Assembly: GCF_030376605.1 (NCBI RefSeq)
Contig: NZ_JARRAE010000002.1
Location: forward strand, 186,001 to 250,000
Direction: 5' to 3'
Length of the DNA stretch: 64,000 bases
Source: Pseudochrobactrum sp. sp1633
GTDB lineage: Bacteria > Pseudomonadota > Alphaproteobacteria > Rhizobiales > Rhizobiaceae
A model generated the notes under the pieces. The model was not told the DNA's origin and made no database searches. It was given only the letters and a program-made list of their open reading frames with translations. Positions 1 through 8,796 of this stretch are shown here, in pieces. Each line of letters opens with the position of its first letter. The first letter of the stretch is position 1. Made by a program: the position numbers and the translations under genes.

Positions 1-911
1 GCGCAGCACGCTCTGCCCTCGTTGCCTCCTGGCAGCGCTCTGCTCGTTTGCACGGGTTGAGACCGCAGGATTCCGGCAAACCACAAACCATAACTGCACA
101 GAAATTGCGTGAAGTTCAGGAGTATGTCGAACCGCTGACGCATCTGGCGCAGCCGGTGCTTGATCGCCTGTTTTTGTCCGTCGGCGGTATCGGTTGCTGT
201 GTTTTGCTGGCTGACAGCGATGGTGTGCCGGTGGAGCGACGCGGGGCTGTTGCCGATGATGATATTTTTCATGAATGGGGATTATGGATCGGCGCAGTCT
301 GGAGTGAAGCCTGTGAGGGAACCAATGGCATCGGCACCTGTATTGTTGAGCAGCGGGCGGTGACAATCCATCGCGATCAGCATTTTCATGCCAGAAATGC
401 AGGGTTGTCCTGCTCTGTTGCGCCAATTCATGACCATTTGGGGCGGCTGATCGCTGTATTGGATGTGTCTTCCTGCCGCTCTGACCTGACAGAGGCATAT
501 GCAGGACTGATTTTCGCTGCGGTCAATGATGCGGCGCGCAAAATCGAGACGGACTATTTCCGCTATCAGTTTCAGAAGGCGCGTATTGTACTTGCGCCGG
601 TTGCGGAGCATAATGCCGGTGCGCTTCTGGCGATTGATCGCGACGATATGGTGATAGGCGCCAGCCGCAGTGCCCGTGTTGCACTGGGATTGCGGGATGA
701 CGGATTGAAAGATCCGGTGCCTGCCGCAGATTTTTTCGCCGCAGGATGCGAGCGGGATACGGATTTGGCGGAAGCCGAACGTGGCGTGATTGTCCGCGCA
801 CTTGCCCGTGCTGAGGGTAAAGTTTCATTGGCGGCAAAAATACTTGGTATGAGCCGTGCAACGCTGCATCGTAAGCTTAATCGTTTGCAGATCGGCCGCC
901 CGCAGATCTGA
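1..911 (+). CDS. AcoR-like GAF/Fis-HTH transcriptional regulator lacking the AAA+ domain (5' partial)
   Basis: The reading frame is open to the left edge (first complete codon at base 3), so the start lies outside the window. The first visible residues contain a SWQRS-type motif followed by a GL.P segment, the usual N-terminus of AcoR-family activators. A GAF-like sensor domain fills roughly the next 150 residues, a short PAS-like stretch (GALLAIDRDD) follows, and the C-terminus is a Fis-type helix-turn-helix (AAKILGMSRATLHRKL). The AAA+ sigma-54 interaction domain that normally lies between these parts (about 240 residues, GAFTGA motif) is absent. The gene precedes an aldehyde dehydrogenase and a DUF779 gene on the same strand, so it probably senses an alcohol- or aldehyde-related signal and controls them. 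Without AAA+ it cannot be a classical sigma-54 activator. Confidence 0.85.
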   Translation, partial: AARSALVASWQRSARLHGLRPQDSGKPQTITAQKLREVQEYVEPLTHLAQPVLDRLFLSVGGIGCCVLLADSDGVPVERRGAVADDDIFHEWGLWIGAVWSEACEGTNGIGTCIVEQRAVTIHRDQHFHARNAGLSCSVAPIHDHLGRLIAVLDVSSCRSDLTEAYAGLIFAAVNDAARKIETDYFRYQFQKARIVLAPVAEHNAGALLAIDRDDMVIGASRSARVALGLRDDGLKDPVPAADFFAAGCERDTDLAEAERGVIVRALARAEGKVSLAAKILGMSRATLHRKLNRLQIGRPQI

Positions 912-958
912 GACCTGCAAAGGTGCGGAGTGACGGGATGTGTATTCCGGCCGGATAC

Positions 959-976
959 TGTCTCATTCTTGCGACA
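959..976. promoter_or_regulatory. imperfect 18-bp inverted repeat upstream of the aldehyde dehydrogenase gene
   Basis: Bases 959-976 read TGTC-N10-GACA, with six of seven paired positions matching in the arms. The site lies about 140 bp before the aldehyde dehydrogenase start, between that gene and the AcoR-like regulator. It is a reasonable binding-site candidate for the Fis-type HTH of the upstream regulator. I did not find a convincing -24/-12 sigma-54 promoter next to it. Confidence 0.35.
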
Positions 977-1115
977 TAACCGGAAGCTGTTCGTTATGAG
1001 CGTCCGCTGACCCCATGACAAGGGCAGTAATTCCCGCAACATTATCTGTAAGTATGAAGCCGCATTTGAGGAGAAATGCGGGTGTCCATACGGATATTTA
1101 ACAGGGAGAGAGAAA

Positions 1116-2633
1116 ATGAATAAGGTCGAAGTGAGCCGGACCATTCATCCGAAATTTGCCAAACGCTATGGTAATTTTATCGGCGGAAAATGGGTGGAGC
1201 CAAAATCCGGACGTTATTTTGAGAATATTTCACCTGTAAACGGTCAGGTTCTGTGTGAAATTGCCCGTTCTGATGCCGCTGATGTGGAACTGGCGCTCGA
1301 TGCTGCCCACGCTGCGAAAGAAGCATGGGGGCGCACCAGCCCCGCAGAACGTGCCCTGATCCTCAACAAAATCGCAGACCGGATGCAGGATAATCTGGCA
1401 CTGCTGGCAGAAGCTGAAACATGGGATAACGGCAAGCCGATCCGCGAAACCACCAATGCCGATATGCCGCTGGCGATTGACCATTTCCGCTATTTTGCCG
1501 GAGCCATCCGCGCGCAGGAAGGCGGTATTTCCGAAATAGATCACGATACGGTTGCCTATCATTTCCATGAGCCGCTGGGTGTGGTCGGGCAGATTATTCC
1601 GTGGAATTTCCCGATCCTGATGGCGGTGTGGAAACTCGCACCGGCACTGGCTGCCGGCAACTGCGTGGTGCTGAAACCGGCTGAACAGACACCGGCCTCC
1701 ATTCTGGTTCTGGCCGAACTGATCGGTGATCTGCTGCCTGCGGGAGTGCTCAATATTGTCAACGGTTTTGGCCTTGAAGCCGGTAAACCTCTGGCTTCCA
1801 GCCCGCGCATTGCCAAAATTGCTTTCACGGGTGAAACCACCACCGGCCGCCTGATTATGCAATATGCCAGTCAGAACCTCATTCCGGTGACGCTGGAACT
1901 GGGTGGCAAATCGCCGAATATCTTCTTCGAAGACGTGACGGCGGAAGATGATGATTATCTGGACAAAGCGATTGAAGGCTTTGTGATGTTTGCGCTTAAT
2001 CAGGGTGAGGTTTGTACCTGTCCGAGCCGTGCGCTGATCCATGAGAAAATCTATGACAAATTCATGGAAAAAGCGCTGAAGCGCGTTGAGGCAATTGTGC
2101 AGGGTGACCCGCTCAATCCGGCAACCATGATCGGTGCGCAGGCCTCGCAGGAACAGCTGGAAAAAATCCTCAGCTATATGGATATTGGTCGTCAGGAAGG
2201 TGCGGAAGTGCTGATTGGTGGTGAGCGTAACCAGCTTAGCGGTGATCTGGCCGGTGGCTTCTATGTGAAGCCGACGGTCTTCAAAGGCCACAATAAGATG
2301 CGGATTTTTCAGGAAGAAATTTTCGGTCCTGTGGTTTCGGTCACCACTTTCAAAACAGATGAAGAAGCACTCAGCATTGCCAATGACACACTCTATGGCC
2401 TTGGCTCCGGTGTGTGGACGCGTAACGGTAACCGTGCCTATCGCTTCGGCCGTGGTATTCAGGCTGGTCGCGTGTGGACGAATTGCTATCACGCTTATCC
2501 GGCGCATGCGGCTTTTGGTGGTTACAAGCAATCGGGTATTGGCCGTGAAAACCACCTGAAAATGCTCGATCATTACCAGCAGACCAAAAATATGCTGGTG
2601 AGCTACAGCCCGAAGAAACTGGGTTTCTTCTAA
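1116..2633 (+). CDS. NAD-dependent aldehyde dehydrogenase (acetaldehyde dehydrogenase AldB/ExaC type)
   Basis: This 505-residue protein oxidises an aldehyde, probably acetaldehyde or a related short-chain aldehyde, to the acid in the cytoplasm. It has the class-typical PWNFP segment, the ELGGK motif carrying the general-base Glu (near residue 261) and the [11 protein letters not shown] motif, whose first Cys (residue 300) aligns with the catalytic Cys of ALDHs. NQGEVC is characteristic of the AldB/ExaC/AcoD group. A GGGAG ribosome-binding site at 1104-1108 sits 7 bases before the ATG. The AcoR-like regulator upstream and DUF779 gene downstream are the standard partners of this enzyme group. 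The natural substrate cannot be fixed from sequence alone. Confidence 0.93.
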   Translation: MNKVEVSRTIHPKFAKRYGNFIGGKWVEPKSGRYFENISPVNGQVLCEIARSDAADVELALDAAHAAKEAWGRTSPAERALILNKIADRMQDNLALLAEAETWDNGKPIRETTNADMPLAIDHFRYFAGAIRAQEGGISEIDHDTVAYHFHEPLGVVGQIIPWNFPILMAVWKLAPALAAGNCVVLKPAEQTPASILVLAELIGDLLPAGVLNIVNGFGLEAGKPLASSPRIAKIAFTGETTTGRLIMQYASQNLIPVTLELGGKSPNIFFEDVTAEDDDYLDKAIEGFVMFALNQGEVCTCPSRALIHEKIYDKFMEKALKRVEAIVQGDPLNPATMIGAQASQEQLEKILSYMDIGRQEGAEVLIGGERNQLSGDLAGGFYVKPTVFKGHNKMRIFQEEIFGPVVSVTTFKTDEEALSIANDTLYGLGSGVWTRNGNRAYRFGRGIQAGRVWTNCYHAYPAHAAFGGYKQSGIGRENHLKMLDHYQQTKNMLVSYSPKKLGFF

Positions 2634-2655
2634 AGGTGAAATCAGTCAAAGGCAG

Positions 2656-2762
2656 TCTAGAGCGGTTTACGTCCAGATTGGATCATAGTGCTCGCTCTAG
2701 ATTCTTTATTTGGTCGCATTATCACGGGCGTCAAGTTGATCCAACTTGACTGTGAAATGCTT
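2656..2762. repeat. family A intergenic palindromic repeat, copy 1
   Basis: An approximately 107-bp element containing a near-perfect palindrome (GTCAAGTTG ATC CAACTTGAC) and an AGAGC-rich edge. Its reverse complement recurs almost unchanged at 16281-16387, and diverged relatives occur near 21023 and 46590. It sits between the aldehyde dehydrogenase and DUF779 genes. Size and palindromic structure recall the Bru-RS elements of Brucella, but identity with them is not checked. It encodes nothing evident. Confidence 0.8.
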
Positions 2763-2798
2763 CAGGTTGCCTTTGATGTAACAGGGAGGTCATCCGCA

Positions 2799-3131
2799 AT
2801 GTTGAATAAAGTCAGTGCGACACCGGAAGCCCTGAAATTAATTACCGAGTTGCAGGCAGAATACGGACCGGTGATGTTTCATCAATCCGGCGGTTGCTGC
2901 GATGGATCATCCCCGATGTGCTATGCACAAGGAGATTTTCTGGTTGGTGATCAGGATGTGCAACTGGGCGAGATTGGCGGTGCGCCTTTTTATATCAGCG
3001 CGTCTCAATATGAAGCGTGGAAACATACTGATCTGATTATTGATGTGGTGCCGGGGCGGGGCGGTATGTTCTCGCTCGATAATGGCCGTGAAGTGCGTTT
3101 TCTGACCCGCTCGACAATTTGTAAAGTTTGA
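2799..3131 (+). CDS. DUF779 family protein (alcohol/aldehyde dehydrogenase-associated)
   Basis: A 110-residue protein of the DUF779 family, whose genes commonly lie beside alcohol and aldehyde dehydrogenases; its biochemical role is unknown. The Cys-rich segment HQSGGCCDGSSPMC near the N-terminus could bind metal, which is an inference. The frame is open further upstream to 2688, but that part runs through the family A repeat. The ATG at 2799 is preceded by GGGAGG (2784-2789) and begins the conserved MLNKVSATPEAL segment, so I place the start there. It probably shares a transcript with the dehydrogenase, with the repeat lying between them. Confidence 0.85.
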   Translation: MLNKVSATPEALKLITELQAEYGPVMFHQSGGCCDGSSPMCYAQGDFLVGDQDVQLGEIGGAPFYISASQYEAWKHTDLIIDVVPGRGGMFSLDNGREVRFLTRSTICKV

Positions 3132-3204
3132 TTGCGGGAGCGTTTTTCTATTCAAGCCGGATCAGCAAAGCAGGCTTTATTTTAGAGTACACAGAGCGGG
3201 GTGC

Positions 3205-3232
3205 GAAAAAGGGCGGAATTTCCGCCCTTTTT
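3205..3232. terminator. bidirectional rho-independent terminator
   Basis: GGGCGGAA/TTCCGCCC hairpin flanked by A5 on one side and T5 on the other, between the convergent DUF779 and gcd genes; it can serve both. Confidence 0.85.
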
Positions 3233-3258
3233 CAGTCTTTGTAATGCGATTTTCGCGT

Positions 3259-5622
3259 TTATTGCGGCAGTTTATAAGCCATCACATAATCACCGGCCTT
3301 GGTGCCCACTGAGCCATGACCACCGGCAACAATCAGCACAAACTGCTTGCCGTCCTTGCCGGTATAGCTCATCGGCGTGGATTGGCCACCGGCTGGCAGG
3401 CGTGTCTGCCACAATTGTTTGCCCGTGGTCAGATCATAGGCACGCAAGTAGTCGTCAACCGCTGCACCAAGGAAGGCAACGCCGCCTGCGGTAATCATCG
3501 GCCCGCCAATGCCCGGCACGCCGAGTTTCAGCGGAACAGGCACCGGTGCCATATCTTCAACCGTGCCGTTTTTATGTTTATAGGCGATTTTGCCTGTACG
3601 CAGATCAACACCGGCCACATAGCCCCACGGAGGCGACTGACACGGAATGCCGAGCGGTGACAGGAGCGGCCCCATAAATACGCCATAAGGCGCGCCGTCA
3701 TTGCGGTTCAGCCCTTGTTCGCTGGCTTTTTCATCCTGACCTTTCGGCGGAATCTGATCCGCAGGCACAAGACGTGAGGTAAAGGCCAGATAGGTCGGCA
3801 TGCCGAACATCACCTGACGTTTTGGATCGACCGCCACACTACCCCAGTTGAACACCCCGAAATTGCCGGGATAGACAATCGTGCCCTGTAGGGAAGGCGG
3901 TGTGTAGCGGCCTTCATAGCGCAATGAGCGGAACTGGATGCGGCAGGCGAGCTGATCAAACATGGTCGCCCCCCACATATTGGCTTCCGTCAGCGGCGGT
4001 GGGTTGAAGCTGAGGCCGGAAAGCGGTTGGGTTGGCGCGGAGAAATCTTCCGGTATTGCACCGGAAGGAGCCGGTACTTCCGTTATCGGAATAATCGGCT
4101 CGCCGGTACGCCGGTCAAGCACGTAGATATCGCCCTGCTTGGTTGGGCCGACCAGAGCAGGCACTGCCTGTCCGTCTTTGTTGGTGATGTCGAGCAGCAC
4201 AGGTTGAGCAGGCACATCCATGTCCCACAGATCATGGTGCACGGTTTGGCGTACCCAGCGCACCTGACCGGTTTTCACATCGAGAGCGACGATGGAGGAG
4301 GAATATTTCTCCACCGCTTCACTGCGACCCATGCCGAGTTGATCCGGTACCTGATTGCCAAGTGGCAGATAAATCAGCCCCAGATTTTCATCTGCACTGA
4401 ACACCGACCAGCTGTTCGGGGAATTGGTGGTGTAATGTTCACCTTCCGCAATTGGCGTGGTAACATCGGGATTGCCGGAATCCCAGTTCCACAATAATGC
4501 GCCGGTCAAAATATCAAAGGCGCGGATAACGCCCGACTGTTCTGTTGTCGAGAAATTGTCATTGACCGCACCGCCGACAATAATTTTCCCATCCATCGCG
4601 GTTGGCGGCGAGGTGGAATAATAATAACCGGCCGGATTATATTTCATGCCGCGGGTCAGATCGAGCACGCCTTTCTCAGCAAAGCTCTCGCAGATCTGGC
4701 CGGTCTTGGCATCCAGCGCGATCAGATGTGCGTCCGATGTCGGCAGATAGACGCGCTCATAGCAGGCCTGATCGGCGACTACGGTCTGATCCTTCCAATA
4801 GGTCACGCCACGGCAGGTCTGGTGCTGACGCTGGGTATTGGCGCTGACCTCCGGATTATACCGCCACTTTTCCTTGCCCGTATCCGCATCCAGCGCAATG
4901 GCAATATTGTGCGGGGTGCAGAGATAAAGCGTGTCGTTAATTTTGAGTGGAGTCACCTGATAGGTGGTTTCAGTCACATCCTGCGGTTGGCGTACATCGC
5001 CGGTGCGATATTGCCAGGCCAGTTCAAGCTTGGCCACATTTTCAGGTGTGATCTGTGTGAGCGGCGAATAGCGCTGACCATATTGCGTGCGGCCATATTG
5101 ATGCCACTCACCATCCGGCACAGCATTACCGGTATCCGGTGTTGCCGCCACTTCTTCCACGGGCAGAGAGCCGTCGAGATTATGCGGATCTTTTGTTATT
5201 GAAACGCCGGCTACGATCAGTGCTGCTGCAATTGCTCCCAGCAGGGGCAGAGGGCTGGCACTGCCTGCGCGCGCCTGCGCTACAGTTGGCGCAATTTCTG
5301 TGCTGGCGGGACTGAGAGCTCTGCGGATCGACGGCAATAACAGCCACAGACCGAGCAGCACAATAATGCCGCCGCGTGAACCGAGCGGCCACCAGTCGAA
5401 ACCAACTTCAAAAATTGCCCATGCCAATGTGCCGATAATAATCAGCGCATAGACCCAGAGTGCCGCAGCACGGCGTGTAAAGAGCAGAAAGGCGGTCAGC
5501 AGAAAACCGACCGCTGTAATAATGTAATAAAGGCTTCCGCCCAGCAGGGCGAGTTTTATGCCACCATAACCAAGTGCGATGCCGATGAACGCAAAGAGGA
5601 TGGCTGTCAAAGAAATCAACAC
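3259..5622 (-). CDS. gcd: membrane-bound PQQ-dependent glucose dehydrogenase
   Basis: A 787-residue quinoprotein that oxidises glucose (or other aldoses) to the lactone in the periplasm and passes electrons to ubiquinone. The first 140 residues contain about five hydrophobic segments forming the membrane anchor; the rest is the eight-bladed PQQ propeller, beginning near GEWHQYGRTQYGQRYSPL and ending with a VAGGHGSVGTKAGDYV segment typical of Gcd. Length is close to the E. coli enzyme (796). The start is a GTG preceded by AAGGGG on the minus strand. No PQQ biosynthesis genes are in the window, so cofactor supply must come from elsewhere in the genome or from the environment. The gene appears to be monocistronic. 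Confidence 0.95.
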   Translation of the reverse strand: MLISLTAILFAFIGIALGYGGIKLALLGGSLYYIITAVGFLLTAFLLFTRRAAALWVYALIIIGTLAWAIFEVGFDWWPLGSRGGIIVLLGLWLLLPSIRRALSPASTEIAPTVAQARAGSASPLPLLGAIAAALIVAGVSITKDPHNLDGSLPVEEVAATPDTGNAVPDGEWHQYGRTQYGQRYSPLTQITPENVAKLELAWQYRTGDVRQPQDVTETTYQVTPLKINDTLYLCTPHNIAIALDADTGKEKWRYNPEVSANTQRQHQTCRGVTYWKDQTVVADQACYERVYLPTSDAHLIALDAKTGQICESFAEKGVLDLTRGMKYNPAGYYYSTSPPTAMDGKIIVGGAVNDNFSTTEQSGVIRAFDILTGALLWNWDSGNPDVTTPIAEGEHYTTNSPNSWSVFSADENLGLIYLPLGNQVPDQLGMGRSEAVEKYSSSIVALDVKTGQVRWVRQTVHHDLWDMDVPAQPVLLDITNKDGQAVPALVGPTKQGDIYVLDRRTGEPIIPITEVPAPSGAIPEDFSAPTQPLSGLSFNPPPLTEANMWGATMFDQLACRIQFRSLRYEGRYTPPSLQGTIVYPGNFGVFNWGSVAVDPKRQVMFGMPTYLAFTSRLVPADQIPPKGQDEKASEQGLNRNDGAPYGVFMGPLLSPLGIPCQSPPWGYVAGVDLRTGKIAYKHKNGTVEDMAPVPVPLKLGVPGIGGPMITAGGVAFLGAAVDDYLRAYDLTTGKQLWQTRLPAGGQSTPMSYTGKDGKQFVLIVAGGHGSVGTKAGDYVMAYKLPQ

Positions 5623-5802
5623 AATGCTACCCCTTCTTTATTGAATGGGGAAAAATATAGATCAGTAAAGCACAGTGGGAAGTGCTTCGAAACATTTATT
5701 TGAAGATAGAATAAATGAATCGACACAGATACAGTTAATTCTGACAGGAAAAAGCGCAGACAATTCTGTAAAATGATAAGTAAATCAATTGTGTAATCAA
5801 TG

Positions 5803-5836
5803 AAAACGCCGCCCTGTTACGGGCGGCGTTTTGTTT
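5803..5836. terminator. rho-independent terminator downstream of copA
   Basis: AAAACGCCGCCC / GGGCGGCGTTTT hairpin with a TTACG-containing loop region, lying just past the copA stop codon on the minus strand. Confidence 0.85.
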
Positions 5837-5866
5837 AAAAGCATTGGCCTTGGGAGGATGGTGCTT

Positions 5867-8377
5867 TTATGTGCGTGTGCTGGTGAAACTGCGCAGGCGC
5901 AGCGCATTGGTGAGCACGAATATGCTCGACAGTGCCATGGCGGCCGCAGCCAGTACCGGCGAGAGCAGGATGCCGTAAAACGGATAGAGCAGGCCTGCCG
6001 CAACCGGAATGAGCGCTGTATTGTAGGAAAACGCCCAGAACAGGTTCTGACGGATATTGCGGATGGTCGCTTTGGATAGAGCAATCGCATCAACAACGGC
6101 AGTCAGATCACCGCTCATCAGCACCACATCGGCGCTTTCAATAGCGATATCCGTACCGGTGCCCACAGCCACCCCCACATCAGCCGCAGCCAGTGCCGGT
6201 GCATCATTAATGCCGTCGCCGACAAAGATGATCTTACGGTCAGAGCCTGCAAGACGTTTCAGCGCTTCGACCTTACCATCGGGCAGAACTTCCGCCGAGA
6301 CTTCATCAATGCCCAGTTCCTTGGCAATGGCATTGGCCACAACTTTGCTGTCACCGGTGATCATTGCCACTTTCAGGCCAAGTTTATGCAGGGCATCAAT
6401 TGTGGCTTTGGTCGTTGGTTTCAGCTCATCGGCCACGGAGAAAGCAGCAACAAGTGCACCATTTCGAGCCATATAGAGCACGGATTGCGCTTTTGCCGTC
6501 ATCAGCGCTGCAGCTTCCGCACCAATCGCAATATCAATGCCGAGCTTTTTCATGAAGCGCTCTGCACCGACATGGACGGACTGACCGCCAACCATACCGC
6601 TGACACCGAAGCCCGGAATGGCTTCAAAGTCTTTGACTTCGGGCTGTTTCAATCCTTTGTCTTCTGCAGCCTGTACGACAGCAGTGGCAATCGGATGTTC
6701 TGAGCGGGATTCCAGTGCGGCTGCCAAAGCCAGCATATCGTCAGCACTCTGATTGCCGAATGTATGGAATTGCGACAGCACAGGTTTGCCGATGGTCAGC
6801 GTGCCGGTTTTATCAAAAGCGATAATATCGGCATCACGCAGGCTTTGCAGGGCATCGCCACGGCGGAACAGCACACCCATTTCTGCACCACGACCGGTGC
6901 CGACCATGATCGAGGTTGGTGTTGCCAGACCCATCGCACAAGGACAGGCGATAATCAGCACCACAATGGCATTGGCCAGTGCAAAAGTGAAAGCAGGTTC
7001 AGGACCGAAAACGAGCCAGATCAGGAAGGTCACAAAGGCGGCCAGCATAACGGCAGGCACAAACCATGTCGTCACTTTGTCGATCAGGTTCTGGATCGGC
7101 AGCTTGTCAGCCTGTGCGTCTTCAACCATGCGGATGATCTGAGAGATGACCATATCCGCACCGACCTTGGTGGCGCGATAGGTGAAAGCACCGGTTTTAT
7201 TGACCGTGCCGCCGACAACCGTATCACCGACATTCTTCGTGGCGGGGATTGGCTCGCCGGTAATCATGGATTCATCAATATAAGATGTCCCCTCGGTGAT
7301 CTCGCCGTCGACGGGCACTTTTTCACCCGGACGCACCAGCACCAGATCGCCTGCGCGCACGTCTTCCAGCGGAATATCCTGTGCCATACCGTCACGCACA
7401 ACGCGTGCGGTCTTGGCCTGCAGGCCGAGCAAATGGGCAATGGCGTGCGATGTGCGGCCCTTGGCACGGGCTTCCATCCAGCGGCCGATCAGGATCAGCG
7501 TAACAATAACCGCGGCTGCTTCATAATAGACATTGACGGTTTGTGCAGGCAGCACGGCGGGCATGAAAGTCGCAACAACCGAGAAGCCCCAAGCTGCCAG
7601 TGTACCCACGGCCACGAGCGAGTTCATGTCCGGTCCGCCACGCAGCAATGCCGGAATACCGATACGGAAGAAGCGCAGACCCGGGCCAAACAGCACGATA
7701 GTGGTGAGAATGAACTGGAGATACCAGCTGTTCTGCATGCCGATTGTGCCGGCAATGAAATGATGCAGCGGCGGGAAAAGATGTGAACCCATCTCCGTGA
7801 TGAAAACCGGCAGTGCCAAAAGGCCGGCAATCAGCACATCACGCTTGAGAATTTTAATCTCGGCGTCATTTTTCTCTGCACGACGTTCCGCACCGCTCGC
7901 AGGAGCGGCAGCGGTCACAGGTTGTGCCGGATAGCCGCTTTTGGTGATGATATCCGCCAGCATTTGCGCTGTCACCGACGGATCGCTCACCGTGATGCTA
8001 GCGCGTTTGGTCACCAGATTAACGGAGGCAGAAGCCACACCGGCTGAGGATTGCAGCGCTTTTTCAACGCGTCCCACGCAGGAGGCGCAGGTCATGCCGT
8101 CAACATCGAGCACAATCTGTGTCGCAGGTTGCGGGACATGCGCTGTATAACCGGCTTTCTTAACGGCTTCCGCTGCCAGAGCTGCATCGGGCTTATTATC
8201 AAAGCGCACGGTTGCTTGCTGCGTTGCCAGATTGACAGAAGCGCTGTTCACATTCGGCAAAGCCAGCAGCGCTTTTTCAACGCGCCCCACGCAGGATGCG
8301 CAGGTCATGCCGTCAATATCGAGTGTAACGACAGGCAGGGCAGAACGTATCTGCTCGGGATTATTATGTTTTGTCAT
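5867..8377 (-). CDS. copA: P1B-type Cu(I)-exporting ATPase
   Basis: An 836-residue inner-membrane copper pump that uses ATP to move Cu(I) from the cytoplasm to the periplasm. Two N-terminal heavy-metal-associated domains each carry [15 protein letters not shown] (around residues 23 and 92). These are followed by the transmembrane CPC metal site ([11 protein letters not shown]), the phosphorylation motif DKTGTLT, the SEHPIA nucleotide-binding motif and the hinge [16 protein letters not shown]. All catalytic residues are intact. The gene lies 18 bp downstream of copZ on the same strand and must be co-transcribed from the CueR-type promoter at 8742-8772. Length is ordinary for the family. Confidence 0.97.
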   Translation of the reverse strand: MTKHNNPEQIRSALPVVTLDIDGMTCASCVGRVEKALLALPNVNSASVNLATQQATVRFDNKPDAALAAEAVKKAGYTAHVPQPATQIVLDVDGMTCASCVGRVEKALQSSAGVASASVNLVTKRASITVSDPSVTAQMLADIITKSGYPAQPVTAAAPASGAERRAEKNDAEIKILKRDVLIAGLLALPVFITEMGSHLFPPLHHFIAGTIGMQNSWYLQFILTTIVLFGPGLRFFRIGIPALLRGGPDMNSLVAVGTLAAWGFSVVATFMPAVLPAQTVNVYYEAAAVIVTLILIGRWMEARAKGRTSHAIAHLLGLQAKTARVVRDGMAQDIPLEDVRAGDLVLVRPGEKVPVDGEITEGTSYIDESMITGEPIPATKNVGDTVVGGTVNKTGAFTYRATKVGADMVISQIIRMVEDAQADKLPIQNLIDKVTTWFVPAVMLAAFVTFLIWLVFGPEPAFTFALANAIVVLIIACPCAMGLATPTSIMVGTGRGAEMGVLFRRGDALQSLRDADIIAFDKTGTLTIGKPVLSQFHTFGNQSADDMLALAAALESRSEHPIATAVVQAAEDKGLKQPEVKDFEAIPGFGVSGMVGGQSVHVGAERFMKKLGIDIAIGAEAAALMTAKAQSVLYMARNGALVAAFSVADELKPTTKATIDALHKLGLKVAMITGDSKVVANAIAKELGIDEVSAEVLPDGKVEALKRLAGSDRKIIFVGDGINDAPALAAADVGVAVGTGTDIAIESADVVLMSGDLTAVVDAIALSKATIRNIRQNLFWAFSYNTALIPVAAGLLYPFYGILLSPVLAAAAMALSSIFVLTNALRLRSFTSTRT

Positions 8378-8395
8378 GGATGAACCCTCTGCTGC

Positions 8396-8623
8396 TTAGC
8401 CGAGTATCTGCGTTTCATAACCGGCGGCATCAATGGCTTTGGCAATAGTTGCGGCGTCTGCCGGTGCCGAAAAACCGATGCTGGCTTGCTTGTTTGGCAG
8501 ATCAACACTGACCGTGCTCACACCGTCGACGGTTTTGGCAATTTTCTCAATTTTAGCCACGCAGGCACCGCAACCCATGCCACCAACGGAGAGGGTAACG
8601 AAAGAAGAGGCGGAATTGGTCAT
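8396..8623 (-). CDS. copZ: CopZ-like copper chaperone (HMA domain)
   Basis: A 75-residue single HMA domain that would carry Cu(I) in the cytoplasm and deliver it to CopA or CueR. The metal site reads GGMGCGAC, so the two Cys of the CXXC motif are kept but the usual MTC is MGC. It is the first gene of the copZ-copA operon. The CueR-type promoter lies about 120 bp upstream of its start. Confidence 0.9.
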   Translation of the reverse strand: MTNSASSFVTLSVGGMGCGACVAKIEKIAKTVDGVSTVSVDLPNKQASIGFSAPADAATIAKAIDAAGYETQILG

Positions 8624-8741
8624 GTCGATTTTCAGGGCGGGAATCTATGAAGAAGTCACAGGAAGCTGAATTCCGGTGAAAGCCCTGCCTTTCTTGCCAG
8701 TTATGAGCGCATCAGGTGTGCTCTTGTTGATATCTGACAGA

Positions 8742-8772
8742 AAGATAGGGCTTCCCATCATGGGAAGGTCAA
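8742..8772 (-). promoter_or_regulatory. CueR-type promoter/operator of copZ-copA
   Basis: Read on the minus strand there is a -35 TTGACC, a 19-bp spacer carrying the dyad TTCCCATGATGGGAA, and a -10 TATCTT. The over-long 19-bp spacer with a central dyad is the hallmark of MerR-family promoters, in which the activator underwinds the DNA to align the two boxes. CueR operators have ACCTTCC/GGAAGG-type arms, as here. The matching cueR gene is at 15770-16213. Confidence 0.88.
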
Positions 8773-8796
8773 GGCCATTGTCTGAAAAATTATGAA

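Noticed and set aside
912-1115. Sigma-54 promoter upstream of the aldehyde dehydrogenase gene
   Set aside because: The best GG/GC pair (in the segment near 1020-1040) has the wrong spacing, and the regulator lacks the AAA+ domain.
1230-2573. 447-codon open frame antisense to the aldehyde dehydrogenase gene
   Set aside because: It has the His/Arg/Asn-rich composition of an antisense reading of a conserved enzyme, and no recognisable domain; the sense gene is certain.
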